From Cognaticolwellia beringensis (GTDB lineage Bacteria > Pseudomonadota > Gammaproteobacteria > Enterobacterales > Alteromonadaceae): DNA of 64,000 nucleotides. Of the stretch, positions 53,989-63,119 are shown piece after piece; the first letter of the stretch is position 1; every line of letters begins with the position of its first letter. The notes under the pieces were generated by a model that saw only the letters and a program-made list of their open reading frames with translations, was not told the origin of the DNA and did no database searches. A program made the translations under genes and the position numbers. Location: the NCBI RefSeq assembly GCF_002076895.1, contig NZ_CP020465.1, positions 4,278,001-4,342,000 on the forward strand, in the 5' to 3' direction.

Positions 53989-54379
53989 GTTGTATCTATC
54001 CTAGTAAATCACACATAGAAAAGCAACTATAAAAACATTAAATACTGGCTATTAAATTAAAATACCAATATTACTCATTATCTGAGTATTCTATGGATTG
54101 AAACTACCTATTTCGGTGCTACTTATGAATAATTATCGCTGTATCTATACTACTATTTAGGCCATGTAAGCACCTATGATCGTTAGCAACGAGTTAAAGT
54201 AATAAATGCCTTTTATGTTTAGCTTTTGCTGTGTATAAAGTAAACCATCATATTTAACGACATTGGTTTAGATGAAACGACTATTAGCAGAACTTATCAT
54301 GCTTGAAACTTAGTTTGAAAGTTCAAAAAAAAAGCCAACATAACTGTTGGCTTTTAACGTGAGGTTTAATTACGAGTTA
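53989..54379. other. Gene-free stretch between cdd and the large receptor gene
   Basis: About 390 AT-rich bases. A terminator for the receptor gene (54330-54355) lies at its left end and the cdd promoter at its right. No gene or RNA was recognised. Confidence 0.5.
54330..54355 (-). terminator. Terminator of the large TBDR gene
   Basis: AAAAGCCAACA pairs with TGTTGGCTTTT around a TAAC loop; long T-tract follows on the - strand. Confidence 0.92.
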
Positions 54380-57300
54380 TTAGAACTTGTAGCTAACACC
54401 TACTTTTACACGCCATGTTGAATCTTCAGTATAAAATTTATCGTAGTTGTTAGTGTTAGAAGTTGGTCTGTGGTAAACATATTGTCCGTTATCCGGATCA
54501 ATTGTAAACTCAGCTAACTCAATAGTACCAAAATCACTACCACGTACTTTACCCTTAGTGCTATAAATCATGTTCAAAAGGTTATCTACTGTAAAGTAAA
54601 AAATACCTTTGTGATCATTCATAAAGCCAGGAATTTCTTGGCGTATGCTTAAATCAAGCGTAGTTACCCAAGGCGTTGTACTCACACCTTTAGGTAAGTA
54701 ACCACCTGCGTATTTATCTAAGCCTAATGTATTAATAGACTTAAAGAAATCTGCTTCAGCTTCTGGCGAAGTAAATCTTACGTTATCATCACCAGGGCTT
54801 GGGATATAAGGTAAGAATGAATCACTGAATGTACCAGGGCTAAGTAAACCATACGGGTCTCTGCCTGGGCCATTGCGACCATCTACGTCATTACCATCTA
54901 GGTAATAAGTAATTGGCTTACCAGAACGACGTTCAAAGAATACGTTAACATTGGTGTTATAACCTTCAACAAACTCATGTTTGAAACCTAAGTTCACAAC
55001 AAATCTGTGCTCAGTTTCAAAGCTAGAACGACCTACTAATGCTTCGTTACGGTTAATCGTTGTATTAAAACCGTAGTTACTACCTGCTGTAGAGCTCGTG
55101 CTTGGATGCGCATCCGTAACATCTTGGTTTGTATACGATGTTGTTACACTTACGCCATTGTCCCAAGCTTTACTTAGTACAGTACTGAATATTTTTGAAG
55201 TACCATCTTTACCAGCATTAGTTAGCATTAAGTCTGTCGTGTTGCCATCAGCATCGTCATATAAAATACGACCGCCATCTGATGTCGTACCTGATTCATC
55301 ACCGAATAAACTTGCATCTTGCCAAAATGAGGTGTTTTCAGCTTTTTTGTACATGAACTCAGTCGTCCACAGCACGTCTTCACCAATAAATGGAATATCT
55401 ATTAGGTAATCAGCAGCAATTTGATAACGCCAATCTGAAGGTAAGTCGTAGCTAGGATCTGTAAAGTTTGTACCCGCAAAAATTTCTGAGCCAGCGACTT
55501 GATCAACAAGTGGTTGATATGGAACTTTAATATCAACATCTGTAAATGTACCACGCTCATCAAATCTTGCACGGCCAACACCTGGATTAGAGTAAGCGTT
55601 AGAGATCCATACTGTTGGTTGACCACCAGAGAAACGGCCAATACCACCACGAACAACTAAATCTTCAGATGCATCCCAGTTAAACCCAAAACGTGGTAAG
55701 AAAATATCTACGCCATCAAGGTTCTCAGTATTGTCATAACCTGTACGATCAAAAGCTTGACTGTTGAATGCCGGAGAGTCGTCTGACGCTAAGCGTTCAT
55801 AACGAAGACCAAAATCTAGCGTTAAATCGTCAGAGAAAGCCCACTCATCATGAATATAAAGTGCATGCTCATCACGAACAAACTCAGCAGCAGCATCGCT
55901 AGGGTTAAGTGACGTTGCATTTTGATAGATAACACGTTCGGCAATTCTATTTTCAAAATCTTCAAGGCTATCGAATGTGTAATCACCTTTAGTGTTTTGT
56001 AAGAATAAATTGAATATGTCTAAACGCTTAAACTGATAACCAAAAGAAAGACTGTGATCGTCAATTAGGTAATCGCCATCAAGTCCAACAATGAAGGTTT
56101 TTTTATTTAATTCATTAGAATGACGAGAATGATCAGCGCCGATAGCAATATTACCCGATTCTGTTTGGATAACGGTATCAGCATAATTGCCTAATGAAGC
56201 TTGCGTTGTAGGGTTGTCTAAATACGTCAGGCTAAGTTGAGTCGAGAAATCATCATTCCAGTCAGAATATAATTTAAAGGCATAGTTATTTAGCTCTTCA
56301 ACACGGTTATACCAATGCGTAGATAAACGTAACTCACCTGAAAATGATGTTTGGTTCGCTGTGCGGTTACCTTTATTGTATTGGTAGGTGAAAGCTGCAC
56401 GGTGATCATCATTAATATTCCAATCTAACTTCAATAGGAATTTTTCATCATCAGTTTTTGGCGCTAAGTCCCAAACACCAGCATCGACACCGTAGACTTC
56501 TTCAGCAATACGTCTGACTTCATTATAATCTGCTACGCTTGCATCAGCTTCATTAGGTGCACTTCCACCTTCAGGGCCCCACTCAACTGGTGAAGTCGCA
56601 TCGTAGAATTCATATGATGCAAAGAAGAATAATTCATCTTTAATTATAGCTCCACCAAACGTGGCGCCATAGGTTGTTTCGTCAAATTCAGTTGGAATTT
56701 CATTTTCACCATCTTTTGGTGTGCCTGCCATGCCGTCATTTTGAGTTTCATAAAAGAATGAACCTGAATACTCATTACCACCTGACTTTGTAACAGCGTT
56801 TATCTTAGCGCCTTGGAAGCCGCTATCTTGAGCGTTGAAAGGAGATACATCTATAGTGACCTGATCAATCGCTTCTAATGAAATAGGAGAGCGCGTAGTC
56901 GGGTAACCATTGGCATTAAGGCCAAAATCATCATTTTGCCCAATACCATCAACACTTATACTGTTAAAACGAGGGTTAGTACCAGCAACACTTAGCTCAC
57001 CATCTTTTGAAGATAAAACCGCTAAAGGGTTATTACGAATAATATCCTTGATATCACGATCAAAACTTGGGGCATTAGTAATGTCATCTGAACTAAAGTA
57101 ACTACTACTACCAATATTTCCTGAAAGGATTTGGCTACCTGTTACTGAAATTCTTTCTATTTGCTCTTTAGGATCAAGCTGAACATTTAACTTAAATGTA
57201 TCACCTAAGGTTAAATAGACATCGTTATAGGTATTTGCTCCGTCTTTACCTGTCACTGTAACCTTATAAGGGCCACCAACACGTAAACCTTTGCTTGAAA

Positions 57301-57511
57301 ATGAACCTGAGTCATTTGTTGTTGTTGTTGTTTTTGTGCCTGATGGTAAATGCACTATTTCAACTTTAGCATTAACCGAACTTTGACCTGCTGGGTTTAA
57401 AATACTACCGCGAATAGCAGAAGACGTATCATTTGCCATAGCCGATGTTGATAATCCTAGCGCAAGTACAACTGCACCAGTAATAAGTGAGAGACGATGA
57501 TTTTTCATCAT
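54380..57511 (-). CDS. Oar-like TonB-dependent receptor with CarboxypepD_reg domain
   Basis: A 1,043-residue outer-membrane protein: signal peptide (about 1-26, ending SAMA-N), a carboxypeptidase-regulatory-like beta domain (about 30-115), a plug (RISVTGSQIL to TKSGGNEYSG, about 120-240), and a large barrel ending in an aromatic F. Such Oar-like receptors often handle large polymers or peptides. It is the neighbour of the divergent tetR-nuclease-phosphatase operon and the deo genes, so nucleic-acid fragments are a plausible ligand. A degenerate RutR-like palindrome lies 322 bases upstream of its start. Confidence 0.88.
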   Translation of the reverse strand: MMKNHRLSLITGAVVLALGLSTSAMANDTSSAIRGSILNPAGQSSVNAKVEIVHLPSGTKTTTTTNDSGSFSSKGLRVGGPYKVTVTGKDGANTYNDVYLTLGDTFKLNVQLDPKEQIERISVTGSQILSGNIGSSSYFSSDDITNAPSFDRDIKDIIRNNPLAVLSSKDGELSVAGTNPRFNSISVDGIGQNDDFGLNANGYPTTRSPISLEAIDQVTIDVSPFNAQDSGFQGAKINAVTKSGGNEYSGSFFYETQNDGMAGTPKDGENEIPTEFDETTYGATFGGAIIKDELFFFASYEFYDATSPVEWGPEGGSAPNEADASVADYNEVRRIAEEVYGVDAGVWDLAPKTDDEKFLLKLDWNINDDHRAAFTYQYNKGNRTANQTSFSGELRLSTHWYNRVEELNNYAFKLYSDWNDDFSTQLSLTYLDNPTTQASLGNYADTVIQTESGNIAIGADHSRHSNELNKKTFIVGLDGDYLIDDHSLSFGYQFKRLDIFNLFLQNTKGDYTFDSLEDFENRIAERVIYQNATSLNPSDAAAEFVRDEHALYIHDEWAFSDDLTLDFGLRYERLASDDSPAFNSQAFDRTGYDNTENLDGVDIFLPRFGFNWDASEDLVVRGGIGRFSGGQPTVWISNAYSNPGVGRARFDERGTFTDVDIKVPYQPLVDQVAGSEIFAGTNFTDPSYDLPSDWRYQIAADYLIDIPFIGEDVLWTTEFMYKKAENTSFWQDASLFGDESGTTSDGGRILYDDADGNTTDLMLTNAGKDGTSKIFSTVLSKAWDNGVSVTTSYTNQDVTDAHPSTSSTAGSNYGFNTTINRNEALVGRSSFETEHRFVVNLGFKHEFVEGYNTNVNVFFERRSGKPITYYLDGNDVDGRNGPGRDPYGLLSPGTFSDSFLPYIPSPGDDNVRFTSPEAEADFFKSINTLGLDKYAGGYLPKGVSTTPWVTTLDLSIRQEIPGFMNDHKGIFYFTVDNLLNMIYSTKGKVRGSDFGTIELAEFTIDPDNGQYVYHRPTSNTNNYDKFYTEDSTWRVKVGVSYKF

Positions 57512-58191
57512 ATTATTCCTTGATATAAGTTAAATTTTTGTTTTGTCATATGTTTATTTAAATTTTTACTTAACTAATTACTAATCTATTTATTATTTTT
57601 AAGCTTACTCAATTGAAATTAAAACAGAGTTTTCTTACATTTTCATTACAAACTTTTACAAGTCACTTTCTTTTAATTTACACACTTTTACAGATTGAAT
57701 TAATAAAACAAAGACGCATTCATTTAAAGTATAAGTATCAACAACTTAAAGTTAAATTTAAAACGAAGACAAAAACAACATATAACAAAAAACACAGTTC
57801 ATCTCATTAACCATAACAAAAAATCATAAAAACAAACCATTTGGTCAAGATAAAATAAAGTATGATTTTAACTCTGTTTATATAAGGGCTGTATTAATTA
57901 AAATTATTTAACCAAACATAAAATTATTTTTGAAAATGATTTAAACTTCATATTCAGCAATACAATATGTATTAAAACAGTGCCTTAACCAGACATTTAA
58001 ATTAAACTAGCTAATTTTTAAAGAATAAACGTCGATTCACCAATGAATATACAAGAATTAACGCTCAAAATTGCTGACAGTGCTACATTTAGCATTATAA
58101 AATTTTAGGCCCAGAATAAGCTAAAAAATGTAACATTAAGCGCTTAACGTAATGTTAATCAATATAAAAAATCAATAGAAAGGTTATTCTC
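57512..58191. other. Gene-free divergent regulatory region, very AT rich
   Basis: About 680 bases between the large receptor gene and the divergent tetR gene. It contains the degenerate palindrome at 57833-57848. A 65-codon frame (57613-57810) is very basic and low in complexity and is unlikely to be real. The rest shows no RNA gene; a long leader or regulatory region is likely. Confidence 0.5.
57833..57848. promoter_or_regulatory. Degenerate RutR-like operator by the tetR/receptor pair
   Basis: ACCATTTGGTCAA keeps the right half-site TGGTCAA and ACCA of the left; 13 of 16 positions match. It lies 344 bases from tetR and 322 from the receptor, far for direct repression, though leaders may be long. 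Confidence 0.5.
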
Positions 58192-58824
58192 GTGAGCAAC
58201 AATACTAATAATGAGAAACAAGGGAGCATTAGGGCCAGAAGTGAGGCTGTAATTCTAGTCGCAGCCCAAAAAGAGTTTATTCTGCAAGGATTTAAAGGTG
58301 CTACCGTTCAATCAATAGCTGATAGCGCCAATCTGCCTAAAGCAAATGTATTATATTATTTTAAAAATAAAGAAAATATCTACCATGCGGTTTTACAACT
58401 AACTTTAGATACGTGGGATCAAGGTATTGGTGATCTTGATATTAACGACGGTCCTGTCGTTGCTATTGAAAAATTTATCGCTTCGAAAGTAAAAATGTCT
58501 TTTGAGCACCCAGAAGCATCGAAAATTTATGCTATGGAAATTATCCAAGGTGCATTACATTTAAAAGAGTTTGCCCGTACTTATTTGCGCCAGTGGGTAA
58601 GAGAAAAGGCAAAAATATTTCAAGTGTGGATCGATAGCGGTGAAATGAAAGATGTCGACCCTGTTAAATTGATTTTCTTAATTTGGTCATCCACTCAACA
58701 TTATGCTGATTTTGAACAACAAATTTTAACGATTATGAATCGTGCAGATTACGAAGAAGACGATATGACCCAAGTAACTGAGTTTTTAACGGATTTTATA
58801 TTGCGTGGTTGTGGCTTAAAATAG
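58192..58824 (+). CDS. RutR-like TetR-family regulator
   Basis: A 210-residue TetR protein: N-terminal helix-turn-helix (about residues 30-58, VQSIADSANLPKANVLYYF) and an effector domain resembling E. coli RutR over its length (for example LIFLIWSSTQHYADFEQQI near the C-terminus, where RutR has IFMIWASTQHYADFATQ). In E. coli the ligands are uracil and thymine. The start is GTG at 58192 behind AAGG. Co-oriented with a nuclease 8 bases downstream. I infer it regulates the nearby nucleoside genes through the three palindromes. Confidence 0.85.
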   Translation: MSNNTNNEKQGSIRARSEAVILVAAQKEFILQGFKGATVQSIADSANLPKANVLYYFKNKENIYHAVLQLTLDTWDQGIGDLDINDGPVVAIEKFIASKVKMSFEHPEASKIYAMEIIQGALHLKEFARTYLRQWVREKAKIFQVWIDSGEMKDVDPVKLIFLIWSSTQHYADFEQQILTIMNRADYEEDDMTQVTEFLTDFILRGCGLK

Positions 58825-58832
58825 GAGTTTAT

Positions 58833-60035
58833 ATGAAGATATTTACAACATTATTGGCAACTACGTTGTTAGTATATTCAGGTATTGCTATGTCAGAAAC
58901 ATCAAATAAGTCCCCTTCAAGTTTACGCATTGCCACTTTCAATGTCAGCATGGAAGCATTAAATTACTTGCCGTCAGAATTAGGTAAAGAGCGTAAACCC
59001 ACAGGAAAAGAATTAGCGACGGCGTTAGCCAATGATAATCAGCAAATAAAAAATATTGCGGAAATTATTCAACAAGTAAACCCTGATATTATTCTGTTAA
59101 ATGAGTTTGATGGCAACGATGCCACACACCAATCTTTAAAACGCTTTTTAGCGCAATATTTAGCAAAAAGTCAACAGGGTAATGCTGCACTTAATTATCC
59201 TTATTTTTATCAAGGCCCGGTGAATACGGGTGTTGCTTCGGGCTATGACTTAAACAATGATAACAAAGCTGGTGAATTGCCGAATGATGCTTATGGCTAT
59301 GGGCTTTTCTCAGGGCACTTTGCGATGGCATTGTTATCAAAACACCCTATTGTTGAAGAAAAAATCAGAACATTCCAAATGTTTAAATGGCGTGATATGC
59401 CCAATGCTTTAGTGCCAGTAAATCCGGACTCAAAAACACCTTGGTTTAATCAACAAGCCTGGAACAACTTTCGACTATCATCTAAATCTCACTGGGATAT
59501 ACCAGTTAACATCAATGGTCATGAATTACACATTTTGGCTAGCCATCCTACCCCTCCGGTATTTGATGGGCCAGAAGACAGAAACGGTAAACGAAACTTT
59601 GACGAAATTCGTTTCTGGAGTGATTACCTAACGCCAAGTGCTGCCAGTTATATTTATGACGACAACAAGCAATTCGGCGGGTTAGCTGAAAATAAAGCTT
59701 TTGTTATTTTGGGTGATTTAAATGCTGATGCTTTTGATGGTAATGCCATTAAATCGGGCATCAATCGCTTAATAAATCATCCTCGTGTTGTAGATCCCAA
59801 GCCAAGTAGCGAAGGGGGTAAGTTACACCGCAAGGATAACCCAAACGCAAAATACCATACCGCATTCTGGGGCATGCGAGCAGATTACGTTTTACCGGCG
59901 AAAGCGCAATTTAAGGTACTGGGTTCAGGTATATTTTGGCCAAAAGAAAGTGAAAATGAATTTCGTTTAATTAAAGACCGAGCGGCTTCATCTGATCATC
60001 GACTTGTTTGGGTTGATGTTGCATTTAAAGAATAG
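58833..60035 (+). CDS. Secreted endonuclease/exonuclease/phosphatase-family enzyme
   Basis: A 400-residue exported protein: signal peptide (about 1-20), then the DNase I-like fold with RIATFNVSMEAL, the metal-binding Glu in ILLNEFDGND, ILASHPTPPV, VILGDLNADAF, and the catalytic histidine in SSDHRLVWVD. The ATG at 58833, behind TAGGAG, is chosen; the upstream frame overlaps tetR. Family members hydrolyse DNA, RNA or phosphoesters; the exact substrate is open. Between tetR and phoA, so probably part of extracellular nucleic-acid use. Confidence 0.85.
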   Translation: MKIFTTLLATTLLVYSGIAMSETSNKSPSSLRIATFNVSMEALNYLPSELGKERKPTGKELATALANDNQQIKNIAEIIQQVNPDIILLNEFDGNDATHQSLKRFLAQYLAKSQQGNAALNYPYFYQGPVNTGVASGYDLNNDNKAGELPNDAYGYGLFSGHFAMALLSKHPIVEEKIRTFQMFKWRDMPNALVPVNPDSKTPWFNQQAWNNFRLSSKSHWDIPVNINGHELHILASHPTPPVFDGPEDRNGKRNFDEIRFWSDYLTPSAASYIYDDNKQFGGLAENKAFVILGDLNADAFDGNAIKSGINRLINHPRVVDPKPSSEGGKLHRKDNPNAKYHTAFWGMRADYVLPAKAQFKVLGSGIFWPKESENEFRLIKDRAASSDHRLVWVDVAFKE

Positions 60036-60112
60036 TTTATCAGCACAAATAGCAGCTTAATGAACTCTACATTAAGTCGTTACATTTACTTATTAAGTTA
60101 GCGGATATAAAA

Positions 60113-61543
60113 ATGAAAAAAATCATTCCAACGTTATTAACTAGTCTATTGGTCATATCTTGTAGCCAACTGCAAGCGACAAGCCATGCTCCGGTAAACA
60201 CAGTGACGAGTAACATACCAAAAAACATTATTATGGTTGTTGGTGACGGTATGGGGCCGGCTTACACCACTGCCTATCGTTATTACAACGACAACCCAGC
60301 AACTCCAGAAATTGAACAAACGGTTTTTGACCGTAACTTCACGGGTACAAGTAGCACCTATCCAGCCCCTGAATCAGGTTACGTGACAGACTCTGCGGCG
60401 AGCGCAACAGCCCTTTCTACCGGCGTAAAAACCTATAATAATGCGATTGGTTTAGATATCAACAGACAGCCAATTGAAACGGTTTTGGAATATGCGAAAC
60501 AAAGCGGTAAAAAAACCGGTGTTGTGGTTACTGTCCAGATAAATCATGCCACACCCGCTTCTTATTTAGCACATAATGTCCATCGCTATAACTACAACGC
60601 TATTGCTGACAGTTATATTGATGATGGCATAAAAGCCGATTTATATTTTGGTGGGGGCTGGGAATATTTTATCCGTAAAGATAGAAACTTAGTCAATGAG
60701 TTTATTGAGTCAGGCTTTCATTATATTGACAAATATAGCGACATTAACAGTATTCCTGAAAATATGCCGGTGTTGGGTTTATTTGATAAAACCAATTTAC
60801 CTTGGGCATTAGATGACACGAACAAGCACCGTTTATCGCTGATGACGAAAGCGGCAACAAAACAGTTAGAAAATAAAAATGGCTTTTTTATGTTAGTTGA
60901 AGGTAGCCAAATTGACTATGGTGGACACGCTAGAGATATTGCTGCAGCCATGGCAGAAATGGATGATTTAGCAAAAACTATTGAATACCTTGAGGCCTAT
61001 GTTGCAGAAAATCCAGATACTTTAGTGGTGATCACAGCCGATCATAGCACTGGTGGTTTAACTATCGGTAAAAAAACTGAACGTTCAGACCCTAACATTA
61101 ATAGTAAGTACCTATGGAAACCTGAGTTTTTAAGAACCATGACCATGTCACCAAAAACCATCGCTATGAGGTTCACTAATGAAGACTTATCTTTGGCACA
61201 GGTTAATGACTTACTGTCATTCGACATATCATCTCAGGACTTAAATAATTTACAGCAAGCTAAACTCAGTGATAAAGATATCGTAAAACAATTCAGTTTA
61301 TTATCTGCTGCCGATAAAAAAGGGAAAAGAACACCTAAAAATCACCAGTCAGTACTGAATGTAATTACAGAAATAATTGATATGAAAACAAATACCGGTT
61401 GGGGCTCTATTAGCCCATCTGGCACACATACTGGTATCGACGTGCCGGTATTTGCGTTTGGTAAAGGCAGTGAAATGTTTAACGGCTTTCAAGATAATAC
61501 CGATATTGCCAAGAAAATATTTACCCTGTTAGGTAAAAAGTAA
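60113..61543 (+). CDS. PhoA-type alkaline phosphatase lipoprotein
   Basis: A 476-residue phosphomonoesterase. Motifs: VVGDGMG with metal Asp45, DSAASATALSTG with catalytic Ser94, NHATPASYLAHN, EGSQIDYGGHA and TADHSTGG. A lipobox VISC with Cys17 makes it a likely lipoprotein, which would tether it to the cell surface or periplasmic face. It is 77 bases behind the nuclease and likely strips phosphate from nucleotides, leaving nucleosides for NupC. A strong terminator follows. Confidence 0.92.
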   Translation: MKKIIPTLLTSLLVISCSQLQATSHAPVNTVTSNIPKNIIMVVGDGMGPAYTTAYRYYNDNPATPEIEQTVFDRNFTGTSSTYPAPESGYVTDSAASATALSTGVKTYNNAIGLDINRQPIETVLEYAKQSGKKTGVVVTVQINHATPASYLAHNVHRYNYNAIADSYIDDGIKADLYFGGGWEYFIRKDRNLVNEFIESGFHYIDKYSDINSIPENMPVLGLFDKTNLPWALDDTNKHRLSLMTKAATKQLENKNGFFMLVEGSQIDYGGHARDIAAAMAEMDDLAKTIEYLEAYVAENPDTLVVITADHSTGGLTIGKKTERSDPNINSKYLWKPEFLRTMTMSPKTIAMRFTNEDLSLAQVNDLLSFDISSQDLNNLQQAKLSDKDIVKQFSLLSAADKKGKRTPKNHQSVLNVITEIIDMKTNTGWGSISPSGTHTGIDVPVFAFGKGSEMFNGFQDNTDIAKKIFTLLGKK

Positions 61544-61580
61544 AACTGTTTTACTTAAATTTCTCCTGAAGTTTACCTAA

Positions 61581-61611
61581 AAAAATGCCGAGTACTTTAC
61601 TCGGCATTTTT
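61581..61611. terminator. Bidirectional terminator between phosphatase and metC
   Basis: AAAAATGCCGAGTA (61581-61594) pairs perfectly with 61598-61611; a CTT loop and T/A tracts on both sides serve both convergent genes. Confidence 0.95.
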
Positions 61612-61648
61612 CATCTATTGGTTTTAAAAAGTAAACTAAACTTTTGAC

Positions 61649-62845
61649 CTATGGCGTTAATGCGGCATTAAAGCGTGTAAAGCCTTGTTCCAAGTCGTCA
61701 ATTAAATCATCAACATTTTCCAAACCAACATGTAAACGAATCAACGGAAATTCATATTTCCAAGTTGTAGCAGTACGCATGCTGTTTACGTTTGAAATAC
61801 CTAAAATAAGACTTTCAAATCCGCCCCATGAATAACCCATCTTAAAGTGATCTAAACCATCTAAAAATGCGGTTAATGCAGCCTGATTACCTTTGTTTAA
61901 TACAAAAGAAAATAAACCATTTGAGCCACTGAAATCACGCTTGAATTCTTCATGACCGGGGCAAGAAGGTAATGCCGGGTGCAAAATGGTTTCTACCTCT
62001 GGACGAGATGATAACCAATCGGCAATTTTCAGTGCACTGGCTTGATGCTGCTGTAAACGCACACTTAGGGTTCTAATACCACGCATGGCAAGGTATAAGT
62101 CATCGGGCGAAGTACATTGCCCCATAATATAACTACTTTCGCGCAATTTTGGCCAATGCTCAGCGGTTGCTGTTGCTGTGCCTAACATGACATCTGAATG
62201 ACCAACAATGTATTTTGTTGCCGCTTGAATTGAGACATCAACACCGTAATCAAAGGGCTGAAAGTTTACGCCCGCTGACCAAGTGTTGTCTAACATCACA
62301 ATACAGTTGTGGCGGTGTGCCACTTGTGCAATCGCTGGTACATCTTGCACTTCCATGGTAATAGAACCAGGAGATTCAAGAAAAACCACGCGCGTATTAG
62401 CTTTAATTAATGACTCAATACCTTTACCTATCATGGGATCATAGTAGGTGGTTTCAATACCCAACTTTGCTAATATTTTATCGCAATAATCACGCGTTGG
62501 TTCGTAAGCTGTATCAACCATGAGAATATGATCGCCAGTTTTAACAAACGCCAAGATGGCATTAGTAATCGCCGCAGTCCCCGACGGATATATTGCACAA
62601 CCTGCTCCGCCTTCTAACTCGGTCATGGCATCGCTAAAAGCAAATGACGTTGACGTACCACGCCTGCCATAAAACAAAACCTGGTTCGTTTTATTTGCTG
62701 TCGCATGTTTCATTTCTTTAACTGAGTTAAAAACTACCGTAGATGCACGTTCGACAGGTGGGTTAACCACACCACGAGTCCATTGGCTTTTGCGGCCAGC
62801 ATTAATGAGCTTAGTTTCTTTTTTCATGTCTGAGTTACATTCCAT
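61649..62845 (-). CDS. metC: Cystathionine beta-lyase
   Basis: PLP enzyme that splits cystathionine to homocysteine, pyruvate and ammonia in methionine synthesis. The 398-residue product has the PLP lysine in SIQAATKYIVGHSD, and the FYGRRGT and ESPGSITMEVQDVP blocks, which match MetC of the E. coli type. The first ATG (62845) has no clear ribosome site; ATG at 62827 (starting MKKETKLINAGRKSQW) is equally possible and six residues shorter. Confidence 0.92.
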   Translation of the reverse strand: MECNSDMKKETKLINAGRKSQWTRGVVNPPVERASTVVFNSVKEMKHATANKTNQVLFYGRRGTSTSFAFSDAMTELEGGAGCAIYPSGTAAITNAILAFVKTGDHILMVDTAYEPTRDYCDKILAKLGIETTYYDPMIGKGIESLIKANTRVVFLESPGSITMEVQDVPAIAQVAHRHNCIVMLDNTWSAGVNFQPFDYGVDVSIQAATKYIVGHSDVMLGTATATAEHWPKLRESSYIMGQCTSPDDLYLAMRGIRTLSVRLQQHQASALKIADWLSSRPEVETILHPALPSCPGHEEFKRDFSGSNGLFSFVLNKGNQAALTAFLDGLDHFKMGYSWGGFESLILGISNVNSMRTATTWKYEFPLIRLHVGLENVDDLIDDLEQGFTRFNAALTP

Positions 62846-63087
62846 GGTTATAGTTTTGGCGCATCGCTTGGTTTAAAAGCTCGTCCTTTGAAATCAAGCA
62901 AGAGCTAAAATTTATGTCGCCTATATCTGATCTTTTCACGCTAAGGTTCGAAAATATATATAGCTATCTAGCCATCTATAATATTTATATCGTGAATCAG
63001 CTAAAGAAGCACGCTTTATTTTGTCATAAGTTTTGTAAGAACATAGTCGCCTTGATTATTAAGCACAGTCAGAATCATCTTTAATGG

Positions 63088-63119
63088 CTGAACACTCTTA
63101 TTCAGCTGACAGTGTTCAG
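63088..63119 (-). terminator. Hairpin directly after polB stop
   Basis: CTGAACACT (63088-63096) pairs perfectly with AGTGTTCAG (63111-63119), immediately beyond the polB stop codon; no U-tract. Confidence 0.5.

Noticed and set aside
57613..57810. 65-codon frame in the receptor/tetR gap
   Set aside because: Very AT-rich, low complexity, Lys/Thr-rich product and no conserved feature; likely chance.
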